Source: Magnolia sinica (taxonomy: Eukaryota > Streptophyta > Magnoliopsida > Magnoliales > Magnoliaceae). Taken from it: a DNA stretch of 64,000 bases. The DNA lies in contig NC_080590.1 of NCBI RefSeq assembly GCF_029962835.1, positions 62,866,001 through 62,930,000 of the forward strand, given 5' to 3'. Numbering within the stretch: the stretch's first letter is position 1; every line of letters begins with the position of its first letter. The notes below the pieces were generated by a model. That model saw only the letters and a program-made list of their open reading frames with translations. It was not told where the DNA came from and did no database searches. The position numbers were made by a program, and so were the translations under genes. This document shows, in pieces, positions 24,089 to 34,326 of this stretch.

Positions 24089-24500
24089 TTTCAACTGAAT
24101 TAGAAGAGAATATGGACGAATTTACCTGCAAGAACCTGACGCTCGGGATGATGGAGGGGTTATGCAAAAACCATATCCCCTGATTCTCCTGAAATCAGCA
24201 AATCCATCTAGATCGACAATGGAAATGAGTGCAGCGGCAGCGGGTGCAGTGAGTTCCTACCATGACAATGGGGCGAAAACGATGGGGTTTGGACGGTGTT
24301 GAAATGTTTTGATTGGAGATGGGTTAGGGTCAGCATTGCTCAAAGAGGTGGAGGGAGAACAAGAGTCGCAACGAGTGAGGGAGAGCCAGAGCGAGAGGAG
24401 GGGGAAAGCGAGAAAGGAAAAGGGATTGAAAGAGGGTTTCGGAAATTCCTTTTTCAAAATGAGTTTTTGATTCACATCCGAACAATGTAAGTTTAACAAA
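24089..24500 (-). other. First-exon-like, CT-rich segment of block E4
   Basis: Read on the minus strand, a CT-rich leader (about 24430-24330) is followed by several ATGs. One opens MDLLISGESGDMVFA before a stop. A clean donor (cttgcag/gtaaattc) lies at about 24130. This is the look of a plant gene's 5' UTR, first exon and start of intron 1. It is on the same strand as, and upstream of, the coiled-coil, WD40 and PFK pieces. LTR1 would then sit in its first intron. The parent gene is not identified. Confidence 0.45.
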
Positions 24501-26460
24501 AATTATATACTAAACTAAGTTTTCAGCCATACATTTAAGGACCCATTTACCAAATGCTTAAGATTGTATAATATGGGTATAAGACAAATATTAACCATCT
24601 ACAAGAGGACCCACTATTTGGATTGTTTGGATAACTTTATATCATTTCCACTAGTGACTGCATAAATCACCACCATTTTACATTGGACCCAAAACTAGCA
24701 TATTTAAAATTGAAACTAACTCCACTTGGGGCACAGCGTAAGCTTTTACATGGTGTAAGCATGTCTTTTATTGTTGTGACGGGTAGAGCCGATGGTTCCA
24801 AAATCTAAGCCATTGATTACTTGTTCTCGTATGCTGGGTGGGGCCAACCGAGATGTTTGTGAGAAATCCACCACGTCCATCCGTTTTATGAGTTATTTTA
24901 GGACGTGCGACCAAAAATTAGGTGTATCCAAAACTCAACTGGACACATGAGAGGAAACAATGGGAATTCAGTAAGCATTGTAGACATTCAATCAATATTG
25001 TTTTCCCATGGTGTGGTCCACCTGAGATTTTAATCTACCTCATTTATGTGATATAGTATTAAAATGAAGTGCAAATATTGATAGACGGTACAAATAAAAC
25101 ATATAGATCTTGGTGAGCGCCACATAGCACCAACCACTAGACACCTGGCTACTCACGGCACTAGCCAAACCACGTCCAGTTGGATAGTGTACCACACACC
25201 ACCGGCGTTGCTGGTGTGTTCTGTGGGTCACATATGAAGTATGTGTTATATCTAAACCTTTTGTCCATTTCGAGAGCTCGTTATAAGTCTTGGGCCGAAA
25301 AATAAGACAAATTCAAAGATCAAGTGGACCACACTATAAAAGGCAGTGGGAGAATGAATGTCTACCATTGAAACCCTTTTGAGGGTTACAGAAGTTTTGG
25401 ATCAATATAATTTTTTTTTTTTTGTTTTTCCTCTTCATCTAGGTATGTCTGATATTATTAATGGATTGGATGGAAAGTAAACATTATGGTGGGCCCTACG
25501 GATGTTTTAATGGTGAGAATCATTGTCCCATTGCTATTGTTTGTGTGGTCCAGTTGAGCTTAGGATATGAATCACTTTTGGACTCATATTCTAAAATGAT
25601 CTCTAATATCATTTTCAGTTATTCCACATCTGTATTAAATTATAACAGGTTGGATCTCAAATAAACATGTGGTGGGCCCTAAGAAGGTTTCATCGGTTGG
25701 TGTCACTATCCCACTCTTTTCCATGGTGGAGTTCACTTGAAATTTAATCTGCCCCATCAATCAAATGCAACATTCCATGGCGGGCCACGGGATTAAAATA
25801 TAAAGTCAATCCATGACTTGGGTGGGCCACACCAGATACTATAGTTGAGAGGGATTACCCTCCCATTAAAACATTCGTAATCATATATCGGGCCCACCTA
25901 GATGTGATTAACAGATCCAGCCCATTCATTATGCGTGTCCCACTTGGATTTGGGGTTAGACCAAGTTTCAGCTGCATCCGAAACTCATGTGGGTCCCACT
26001 AAGTGCTTTTATATGTTTTAGGATGTCTTCATAGTTTTAGATGGTATAGCCCACCTGAGTTTCATATACGGATGATTTTTGAGATATCCCATAAAGTAAA
26101 GGCGACGCATCAAATGCATGGTGTTAATGTTCAACACATATCATGATGGGCCCACAAAATTTACTAACATCAATTCTTAGGTTTTCACGAGGTCAGTAAA
26201 TTGGGTCTCAATTTTGACCAGAATATTTGGCCCATTTTACATTTTTGGTCCATTCACTCTATTTTAGTGATCAATACCCTCAATTTGACTAGTTACTCGA
26301 CCTGATCAGGCTACATATGAGAAATATTGGGATATAAGATTGCTCAACAATTTGAGTGAAATTTGATTTAAACATCTAAAGTCATTTATTCTTCAATTTG
26401 GACTGATTAGATTCTCCAAAAACGGTTAACGGTTCAATTAGTGAATGTGCCTAATAATTT
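24501..26460. repeat. Dispersed 'gtggaccaca...caccattgaaacc' repeat
   Basis: Non-coding DNA that repeats phrases in a fixed order: gtccatt..., ccgaaaaat, tcaagtggaccacac, cagtgggagaatgaatgtc, accattgaaaccctttt, aagttttggatcaa, tttttcctcttc, aggtatgtctg, ggattggatggaaagtaaac, attatggtgggccc. The clearest copy is 25250-25500. Related copies lie at about 21950-22175, 29685-29850 and 30580-30760. No coding potential. Class unknown; possibly a non-autonomous DNA transposon. Confidence 0.55.
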
Positions 26461-27545
26461 AGTAAAAAATGTTTTCTTTTTTCACAGATAAATCTCAGTT
26501 TCCATTTAAAAATCACATTTTTTTTTTTTCAAAATGTATATTTTTTTACTCTGAATTTTTCTTTGAAAACTTTTAACAAAATATTATTTTTATCATCAAA
26601 TATTAAAAAAAATTTAAAATACAATTTCTGAATTTTTATTTTCAAAATCTGAAAAAATTTCTCAAATTTTAAAATTTTTTTCTCAAATATTTCAAAATGA
26701 CAATTTTTTTCTTCAAAAGCATCATTTTGTTTTCAACTTTTCATATTTTTTAAAATGATATATTTTTTTTCAAAATCTCAGCGTTTTTATAAATAACTTT
26801 TTCTTTTAATTTCAAATTTTGAACATTTTCAATTATTTTTCAATATCACAAAAATTTTCAACTTCTTTATTTTTTGTTTCAAAATGTTTTTTTTTTTTTT
26901 TTTGTTAAAGTATCAATTTTTTAATATCATTTTATTTTAAAATTTTCAATTCTGTCGAACTTCTCCATTTTTTTTTGAACTTGTCAATTTTTATCGAACT
27001 TCTCAATTTTATTTTAATTTTCAAAATACAAACTCTCATTATTCTTTTTCAAAATATTTTATTTTTCAACATTGTGAAAATTTTCACATTTTTTTAAAAA
27101 TATTTTTAATTTTCTTTTTTAGGATATATTTTTTTTCAAAATCAAATTCTTTTTTTTTTCAAATGTATCAACTTTATTCAATATTCTTTTTTTCCCCACA
27201 AAATAGATTTTTATTAAATCACGATTTTTATTTTTTCAAAATCTCATTTTTTTCTCAAACATTGTTAAAATTTTTAAACTTCCCAATATTCTTTTTCATG
27301 TGATATTACAAATCATTTAAATATTAGTTTTAATTTAAAAAAAAAATTCCACTCATTTGATAGAAAAATAAAATATATATATATATATATATTTTTTGTA
27401 TTCAATCAATTGTTAAAAAATAATCTTATATACAAATATGTACAATTAAACCACTGAAATTCTATTAAAAAAAATTATTAGACTACAAAAAAACATAATT
27501 TTTCACCATATTCTTAAAAAAAATGAAAGAAAAGTAAATGTTCAA
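26461..27545. repeat. AT-rich low-complexity tract
   Basis: About 1.1 kb made mainly of variants of ttttttcaaaat and aattttcaa, with a short (AT)n at 27372-27392. It contains no ORF. It lies just inside the CACTA-type end and may be part of that element. Confidence 0.7.
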
Positions 27546-27549
27546 GGCA

Positions 27550-27810
27550 AAAGCCCTTTTATGATGGACCACAATCTGTCGCAAATTGCTATTTTGGGCG
27601 GGAATTTGCAACTGATCATTCCATTGCAAAATCAAAATTTGTGACTAATTTAGTCCATCGCTATTTTACGACGTTTAAACTACGGATTTTCAAGAAAGAC
27701 GGGATTGACGACAGACCTTTTCCGTTAGCGATGGATTAAATCCGTCGTTAAACCAAGGGATTTTTTGCGATCATAAAAATCCGTCGTAAATCTGTGATTT
27801 TGGTGTAGTG
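27550..27810 (-). mobile_element. CACTA-type (En/Spm-like) transposon terminus
   Basis: On the minus strand the end reads CACTACACCAAAATCACAG from 27810 inward, the CACTA signature. Behind it lie sub-terminal words of the acgacgga/ttgcgac type in both orientations (tccgtcgtaaa, atccgtcgtta, tgacgaca, gtcgcaaatt), as in CACTA elements. It abuts the E3 pol sequence, which resumes at 27811 (gta gtg gct gac); a 3-bp duplication gta would be expected. The partner terminus was not found near 13190 or elsewhere, so the extent and completeness of the element are unknown. Confidence 0.7.
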
Positions 27811-28223
27811 GTAGTGGCTGACCTTCTCTCTAGGCTTGATCTCCCTGATTCCCTTGAACTGACACTGATAAACAACATGTTCCTTGATGAACAATTGTTT
27901 AAACTCTCCCAATTACCTTAGTTTATTGACATTGCGAATTATTTTGCAACAGGTTTCATGCCGACATATTGGATTGCGCAAGATAAGAAAAAATTCTTCC
28001 CTGAGGTACATAATATTTTTGGGTTGATCCTTGTTTGTTTAAGTATTGCCCAGACTAAATTCTAACAAGATGCGTACCAGGCAATGAACATCAGAGTGTT
28101 ATCTCCTTTTGTCACTCTCAGGCCTGTGGTGGTCATTTCTTTACTTAAAAGGCCATGACCAAAATTCTGCAGTGCGGCTTTTACTAGTCTACTATGTTCA
28201 GAAATACTCATGAGTTTTGCAAA
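27811..28223 (+). pseudogene. E3 RNase H end and integrase zinc-finger histidines
   Basis: Reads VVADLLSRLDLPDS (the end of RNase H), FMPTYWIAQDKKKFFPEV, then, with shifts, RCVPGNEHQSV and SQACGGHF, which holds the zinc-finger histidines. It ends at HEFC, one residue before LTR2. The order is that of Athila-type pol. The RNase H catalytic part is missing upstream, replaced by block E4. Confidence 0.85.
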
Positions 28224-29122
28224 TGTAAGACCCATATCTTAGTCCGAACTATTCCGTAGGCTTCGCCGGTCATCCCAGTTGAATTCCGGGGACCCGCAAT
28301 TGGTTATCGGCGTTTGCGCACGACCCTAAAATGTGTCCCGTATATCTGAGTCGGCTCGATCCGAGACTTATACCATTGCGACCGCGCCGACGCCGCGATT
28401 CCAACGCCGCATCTCGTGCGTCAATGCGACGCTTAGATCATGAGATGTAGCTTGCTTATTGTAATAGCTATGGACCTCACATTTGCAGGGCCCACATATC
28501 ACAATGGCACCATTTTCTAAGTTATCATGGGGTGATGTCATCACCCCATGCCAAGTAATAAATGCTTACAAGCAATAATGCATTTATTTTCCCCATGAGT
28601 CAACCCTAGCATTTATGGCTTTACATAAATTAATTACTCTCTCTCTCTCTTCTTCTTCTTCATTTTTTTTTTCTTCCTAGCAAGAGAGAAGGTGAAAACG
28701 TCCATGGCAGCCCTCCCATTTCTAGCCACATTTACCTTAGATCTCCTTCAATCCCACCATTGGAAGTCCATCTCCACCGTTGTAGGTGCCTCATTGGAGC
28801 TTTGGAGCACTACGGAGGAAAAAGAAGGAAGGTGGGTGCATCTTTAGGGTAGATTTCTCCATTTTTATGAGGTAGGTGCTTCTTTCTCTTTCTTCCCCCT
28901 CCCTCTTTCAATACTTTGGTGTAGTGATGTAGCCGTGTGGCTCACCCGGATGTAACTCACCTTGGTGTATGTGATGTTCAAGCCGTTCCTCAAATGGATC
29001 CCCACGGCCGTCCAAGTGAAATGGGCCCTACTTAACGGTGATAAAAAAAAAAAAAAACATAACTATCCAACGGTCAAGTGAGCCACGCCCATGTGGGACC
29101 CGCCTTGATGAATATGCAATCA

Positions 29123-29144
29123 TCCAGCGTCCAGGGACGCTGGA
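29123..29144. repeat. Inverted repeat in LTR2, counterpart of 21447-21472
   Basis: The arms TCCAGCGTCC and GGACGCTGGA flank two bases. Relative to LTR1 the loop-closing T-A pair is C-G. Confidence 0.85.
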
Positions 29145-29150
29145 CGTTAT

Positions 29151-29198
29151 TAGTGAAGTCTGAGGACAGTGGGGTGTGCTAATGTAACAAAAAAAAAA
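29151..29198 (+). mobile_element. 5'-truncated SINE fragment
   Basis: The segment from gtgaagtctga through acagtggggtgtgctaat, ending in an A run, matches the body and tail of the SINE at 801-953. The pol III boxes are missing. No target duplication was identified. Confidence 0.55.
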
Positions 29199-29959
29199 GG
29201 GAAAGAGAAAGAGTAGTTTTGGGTGGACCACTCCTACAGGCCTCACCTTGATTCACTGATCTAATCCACGCCGTCCACCCTGTTCCTTGGCTCATTTTAG
29301 GCGTTGAGCCAAAAAATGAGGTCAATCGGATGATCAAGCGGGCCATACCATAGAAATTTGTGTTTTCTTACCGTTCAAGGATGTCAGGACCCACCCTACT
29401 GTTTCTATACACCAAAATGCTCGATTATTGGGCTTGTTGGGTGTGTTTTGGGCCCTAGAATCCATTGGACGGAGTGGATTCTCAATATGTGGGCCCCACA
29501 TATGAAATATGAAAATAATAATAATAATAAATAAAATAAATGATGCAGCAGTAGCAGGCGCTGCTGCTGTCAGAAGTCCTGCACACGGGCGGACGGATGG
29601 ACAGGCAGCAGCCAACGGGCCCAGCCGTGGGCCCCACCATGATGTATGTTGATTATCCACACCTTTTATTGGGTGGGCCACTTCCTAAAGTGAGGCCCCT
29701 CCGAAAATCGGCTTCATCCATAAATCGGGTGGCCCACACGGTAGTAAACAGTGGGGTTGAGTGTCCGCCATTGAAACCCTTGGGACGCTGAAGTTTTGAA
29801 TCATTTTGAAATTTGGTTTTCCAAATCACCAGGGTCCGTGGGACCCACCTTATTCCACGCCGTCCATCCACTTGTTGGGCCACACTGTGGTGCGTGTGGA
29901 GTGGACCCACCTCACGTGTGGGGCAGCACCGTGATGTGTGTACTGTCCAGGCCCTGGAC

Positions 29960-30410
29960 GGCCTGGACGTTTGATGTATATAATATATATCATATTATAT
30001 TATATTATATTATAATACATGCTACTGTGGTGGGCCCTACGTGGGACCCACTTCTGTTTTGTCTCAGCACATAAAAAAAAAAAAGAAGTGAAAAAAAAGG
30101 GAAAAAAAAAAAGAAAGAAAAAGAGAGCCACGTGCTGGTCTCTCTCTCTCTTCTCTCTCTCTTTCTCAATGTCAGCTAGTTCTGCGGGTCTCATCTATTT
30201 CACCCACGCCGTCCATCTTGTTGATCTGCTTCATGCGCCCCACCATGATCTCGTGCATTATATCAGCACCGTCCAGAGTATCAGAGAGTCTCTGGACAGT
30301 GGCCTTCTTCTATATGCCATATTATATTATAATATAATATATCATATTATATTATATGGTATTATATCATATTATAATATATTATATGATATATGTTATA
30401 CTAGGCCACT
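29960..30410. repeat. Two AT-rich palindromic tracts
   Basis: Tracts of tattatattata words at 29975-30018 and 30316-30402, each self-complementary. Both are next to gtggtgggccc/ctacgtgg text. They are separated by an AG/CT-rich run (30071-30175). Confidence 0.75.
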
Positions 30411-30863
30411 ACGTGGACCGCACCATGATGTGTGTGCCGTATCCCTACCGTCCATCCATTTGATGATTGGCCTCACCATGATGTATGGGATGTATCCCTA
30501 CTGTCTATCCATTTGGCGATCTTGTCTCCTGGCTTGAGATAAAAAAAAATAATAATAAATAAATAAATAAGTAAATAAAGCAGATCCAATATCAAGTGGA
30601 CCACGCTGTAGAGAACAGTGGGATAAACGCCCACCATTGAAAACCCTTTGGGACTATGGGGCTCTGAACTAGTATGATATTTGTTTTTCCTCTATATCCA
30701 GGTCTTTGTAACCTTATGCACAGACTGGATGGATGATAAAGACTATGGTCAGTCATTGAAATTTAATACCATTGTCATTTGTGGTATGGTCCAAATGATC
30801 ATTCGGACATGATTCATTTTTATGCTCTTCAATGGTATCTAACGGCGTGCTTATGGTATATTG

Positions 30864-31060
30864 GACTTGGCCCTTTCGATTCGGTCCATTTGAATCGGCC
30901 TATTGATCCGGTCCATTTGAATCGGTCCATTTAACTCGCCCTATTTGACTCAACCTATTCGACTTGGCCCTTTTGATTTGGTCCATTTGAATTGGCCTAT
31001 TGATCCGGTCCATTTAACTCGCCCTATTTGACTCAACCCATTCGACTCGGCCCATTGGAG
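30864..31060 (+). repeat. 97-bp tandem duplication in LTR2
   Basis: gacttggccctttcgat at 30864 recurs with small changes at 30961. The following text (ggtccatttgaat, ggcctattgatccgg, ccatttaactcgccc, atttgactcaacc) is repeated in order. It is itself built of about 15-bp modules of the form 'ggtccatttgaatc'. Confidence 0.85.
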
Positions 31061-31340
31061 CGGCCCATTTATAAGGTCCATCTTGATGTATCCGTGGCCA
31101 TCCGTTAAGGCCCACCTTGATATATATAGATATAGTAATTTCAGCCCATATGATGTATTCGAGGCCCACGTGATGTGGCCCATAGTGATGTGTATTAGGC
31201 CTTTGTACGAGGCCATGGGCCCACTTTATGTTCACCTCTATGTGGGCCACTCCTTAGGAGCAATGTTGGTTAAATGTCCACTTTGATGGGCGATGATGGT
31301 TGAATGTCTATATTGTGACCTTCCCATAGGCTATGTTCGA

Positions 31341-32160
31341 CCAATCAACGAGGCTAATTATTGTGGCCGATTACCGATTATGATTGTTGTGGCCGATTGA
31401 CCGATTGCCGATCGAGGCCGATTATCATGACCAATTACCGATTATGATTGTCATGGTTGATTGACCGATTATCGATCGAGGACGGTTATCGTAGCCGATT
31501 GACCGATTACCGATCGAGGCCGATTATAGTGGCCGATTACCGATTATGATTGTTGTGGTCGATTGACCGATTACCGATCGAGGCCGATTCCGATTATGAT
31601 TGTCATGGCCGATTGATTGATTATCAATCGAGGTTGATTATCATGACCGATTACTGATTATGATTGTCATGGCCGATTGACCGATTATCGATCGAGGACG
31701 GTTATCGTGGCCGATTGACCGATTACCGATCGAGGCCGATTATTGTGGCCGATTACCGATTATGATTGTTGTGGTCGATTGACCGATTACCGATCGAGGC
31801 CGATTCCGATTATGATTGTCATGGCCGATTGACTGATTATCAATCGAGGCTGATTATCATGACCGATTACCGATTATGATTGTCATGGCCGATTGACCGA
31901 TTATCGATCGAGGATGGTTATCATGGCCGATTTACCGATTACCGATCGAGGCCGATTATTGTGGCCGATTACCGATTATAATTGTTGTGGTCGATTGACC
32001 GAGTACCGATCGAGGCCGATTCCGATTATGATTATCATGGCCGATTGACTGATTATCAATCGAGGCTGATTATCGTGGCCGATTATTGATTATGATTGTC
32101 GTGGCCGATTGACCGATTATCGATCGAGGTCAATCATCGTGGCCGATTGTGGATTCCGAT
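31341..32160 (+). repeat. Higher-order tandem repeat, 216-bp period
   Basis: Built of ccgattaccgattatgattg and ccgattgaccgatta modules. The marker cgagg falls at 31349, 31413, 31477, 31515, 31579, 31629, 31693, 31731, 31795, 31845, 31909, 31947, 32011, 32061 and 32125. Spacing after 31477 is 38-64-50-64 repeated three times, that is exactly 216 bp per higher-order unit. Confidence 0.93.
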
Positions 32161-34326
32161 TGTGATGTATATTCTTCCCGTGTTTGCGGCCCAATGTAAT
32201 GTATATGTGGCTCGTATTTGAGGCCTGTTATAATGTGTATTTTGCTCGTGTTTAAGGCCTAATATGATGTATATGAGACCTATGCGATGAGGCCCATTGG
32301 GGTGCATTTGAAGACCAGGCTATGGAGCCCATTAGATGTATGTTAGGCCCATGAGAAAGGCCCATTGTGATGTATTCATGGCCCAGGATGCCTGGCCCAT
32401 TTGATGTATTCGAGACCCATGTGTAGGGCCCACACGTCATGTATTTGAGGCCCATGATCAGGGCCCGCCTGTTGTGTATATGTGGCCCTTGAGTAAGGCC
32501 CATTGTGTTGTATATCAGACCTTTGTGTGAGGCCGTGGGCCCATTATGTGTTTGGCTCTATGTGGGCCATTCCTTGGGAGTAATGTTGGTTAAATGTCTA
32601 CATTGTCGAGGTCGATTGTCGATGCCGGTTGTTGACACCGATTATGAGTATGTGACAGCATAACATCATCATACATGCCCATACGCATCATCTGCATGTT
32701 TGTTATGAGATGTGGTTGACCATTGCATATGTCATTGGGCAGATTGTTATGAGACTCCCTGATAGGCGGAGGTTATCTCACATGAGTGCACGGTATGCGT
32801 ACGATTGATGCATGATTGGATTGTATGACTCATGCATCTTGCATTGTGTGCCCTAGTGACATCAGGGCCGTAGCCTCCACAGACATATCGTGGATGGTCA
32901 GATGGGACACCGAAAATGTTTGGTTCTAGCATACGGGCGCCATAGATGTCCCTGGGTGAAAATCCCTGAACCTCCGAGGCCAGGAGACGCCCCAACGTCG
33001 AGACCGAGTGGATACATGAGCGCCTGAGTGCCGAATACCAGGAGGCTGCGTCTCCCACTGTGTCGTGGTCGGTTGGGAGGGGGTGTGGCCTCACCCGCCC
33101 GAGGGTAGGGGGCATTACTAGGCTGAGTTTGACCAGCTCGTGAATGGGTCCACTATCGACATGCCGGATAGGTATTCGCAGACTATTGGCCAGGCAGATA
33201 GTGAGGTTTCTTACGCTTACTTGGACTGTGCTGCTAGGAGAGAGACAGTGCCATTTGGAGTGTACTAAACCCCGGTGATGATCCCAGAGAGGAACTGTAC
33301 TGATATGTGGATTTAGTGAGCAGGAGTTGCATACTCATTCATGCATTCATTCATTCACTATCCACTCAGGTTGGTGGTGCGCAACTATTTGTTACTTGTG
33401 CCCTCGCAATGGCCAGGATTTCGGTTGGGGCGCACGACTAACCTAAGATCAGGAGTTTACTACATTGAGTTTGACTATCCAAATTTAGGTATGGGACTGG
33501 TTTGGATAGAAGTCCCTTGTGATGGACCCTATAGCCCGCGATACTACGTACTACCATCCCGACTTCACACTCTAGTATGGTCATTCCATTCGCACCGCAT
33601 ATTGCATGACATTCGCGGCATACGACATTTTGGGTTATTGTATCCCTGCATTTGTATGGTCTAGGTACGGCTGACGCTATTTGTGTTACTCATCAGGAAT
33701 GTATATTGTATTGCACCCTCTGCATCCGATATTTGGCTATCTATGATTCCTCCTTTGCATAGTTGTTCTACATTGCATATTCTGACATTGATTGACTCAT
33801 GGACTTGTCCGTATTTTCGCTTACTCTGTTATCCTATGATTTATGATCAGTACCCTGATATTTTATGATCCATGGACTTGTCAGTACTTCTGCTTAATTT
33901 GATTACTCTGATATGGAATACTTGGCACTTACCTTGTGCACACACTTACACCACCCTCTAAGCTTTCTATAAGCTTATGCACAATAGATGCGTGCAGGTG
34001 ATGTTAGGTTGCAACAATATTGAGCTTGGAGCGTGCGGCGGTCTTCTGGAGCTTGGTTTTTGTTTATGTATTTCCTTCCAGCATTGTACTCAACTGATTA
34101 TATTAGTGGATATGCGATGATGATGTTGCCTTTGTGAATTAGGTAATCTTGTGGTTATGCTTATTGCTAGTTAAACAAAAAAAAAAAATCCTTCTTGTAA
34201 GATCTCAAGATCAGAATCTGGCGTATGGACGCTGGGAGTCGAGAATGGGGTACTACGGAGGCTGTCGGCACCAGATTCGACAATCGGGATTCCTGTGAAT
34301 CCGATTTTCGGATTTGGAGCGTGACA

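Larger units (their letters stand above)
28224..34326 (+). mobile_element. Solo LTR of the same family as LTR1, 6.1 kb (LTR2)
   Basis: It starts TGTAAGACCCATATCTTAG and ends GGAGCGTGACA, with perfect 5-bp duplications GCAAA (28219-28223 and 34327-34331). Removing it restores the E3 integrase frame (HEFC to K-A-C-E-H-C). The first 200 bases and the last 1.5 kb match LTR1. It is 2.2 kb longer, largely because of a 97-bp duplication and a 216-bp higher-order tandem array. It also contains CT runs, AT palindromes and the 3' part of a SINE. ORFs in it (for example 30019-30537 and 32747-33115) are not genes. Confidence 0.86.

Noticed and set aside
24150-24200. MDLLISGESGDMVFA as the start of a golgin/p115-like protein
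   Set aside because: Only a few residues would match, and the rest of the exon has a stop. Too weak to name.
13599-24500. A single intact host gene on the minus strand
   Set aside because: The exons belong to unrelated protein families (PFK, tomosyn-like, coiled coil), neighbouring exons are missing, and PFK is frameshifted.
13190-27810. A Helitron as the carrier of the gene fragments
   Set aside because: No CTRR end with a preceding hairpin was found at either edge, whereas the right edge has a CACTA-type end. Not excluded if the block is composite.
30019-30537. 172-codon plus-strand ORF in LTR2
   Set aside because: Composed of a purine run, AT palindromes and repeat text; no domain and absent from LTR1.
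31341-32160. Regularly spaced repeats resembling a CRISPR array
   Set aside because: Spacers are themselves repeated, the period is 216 bp with related submodules, and the DNA is plant nuclear. It is a minisatellite in an LTR.
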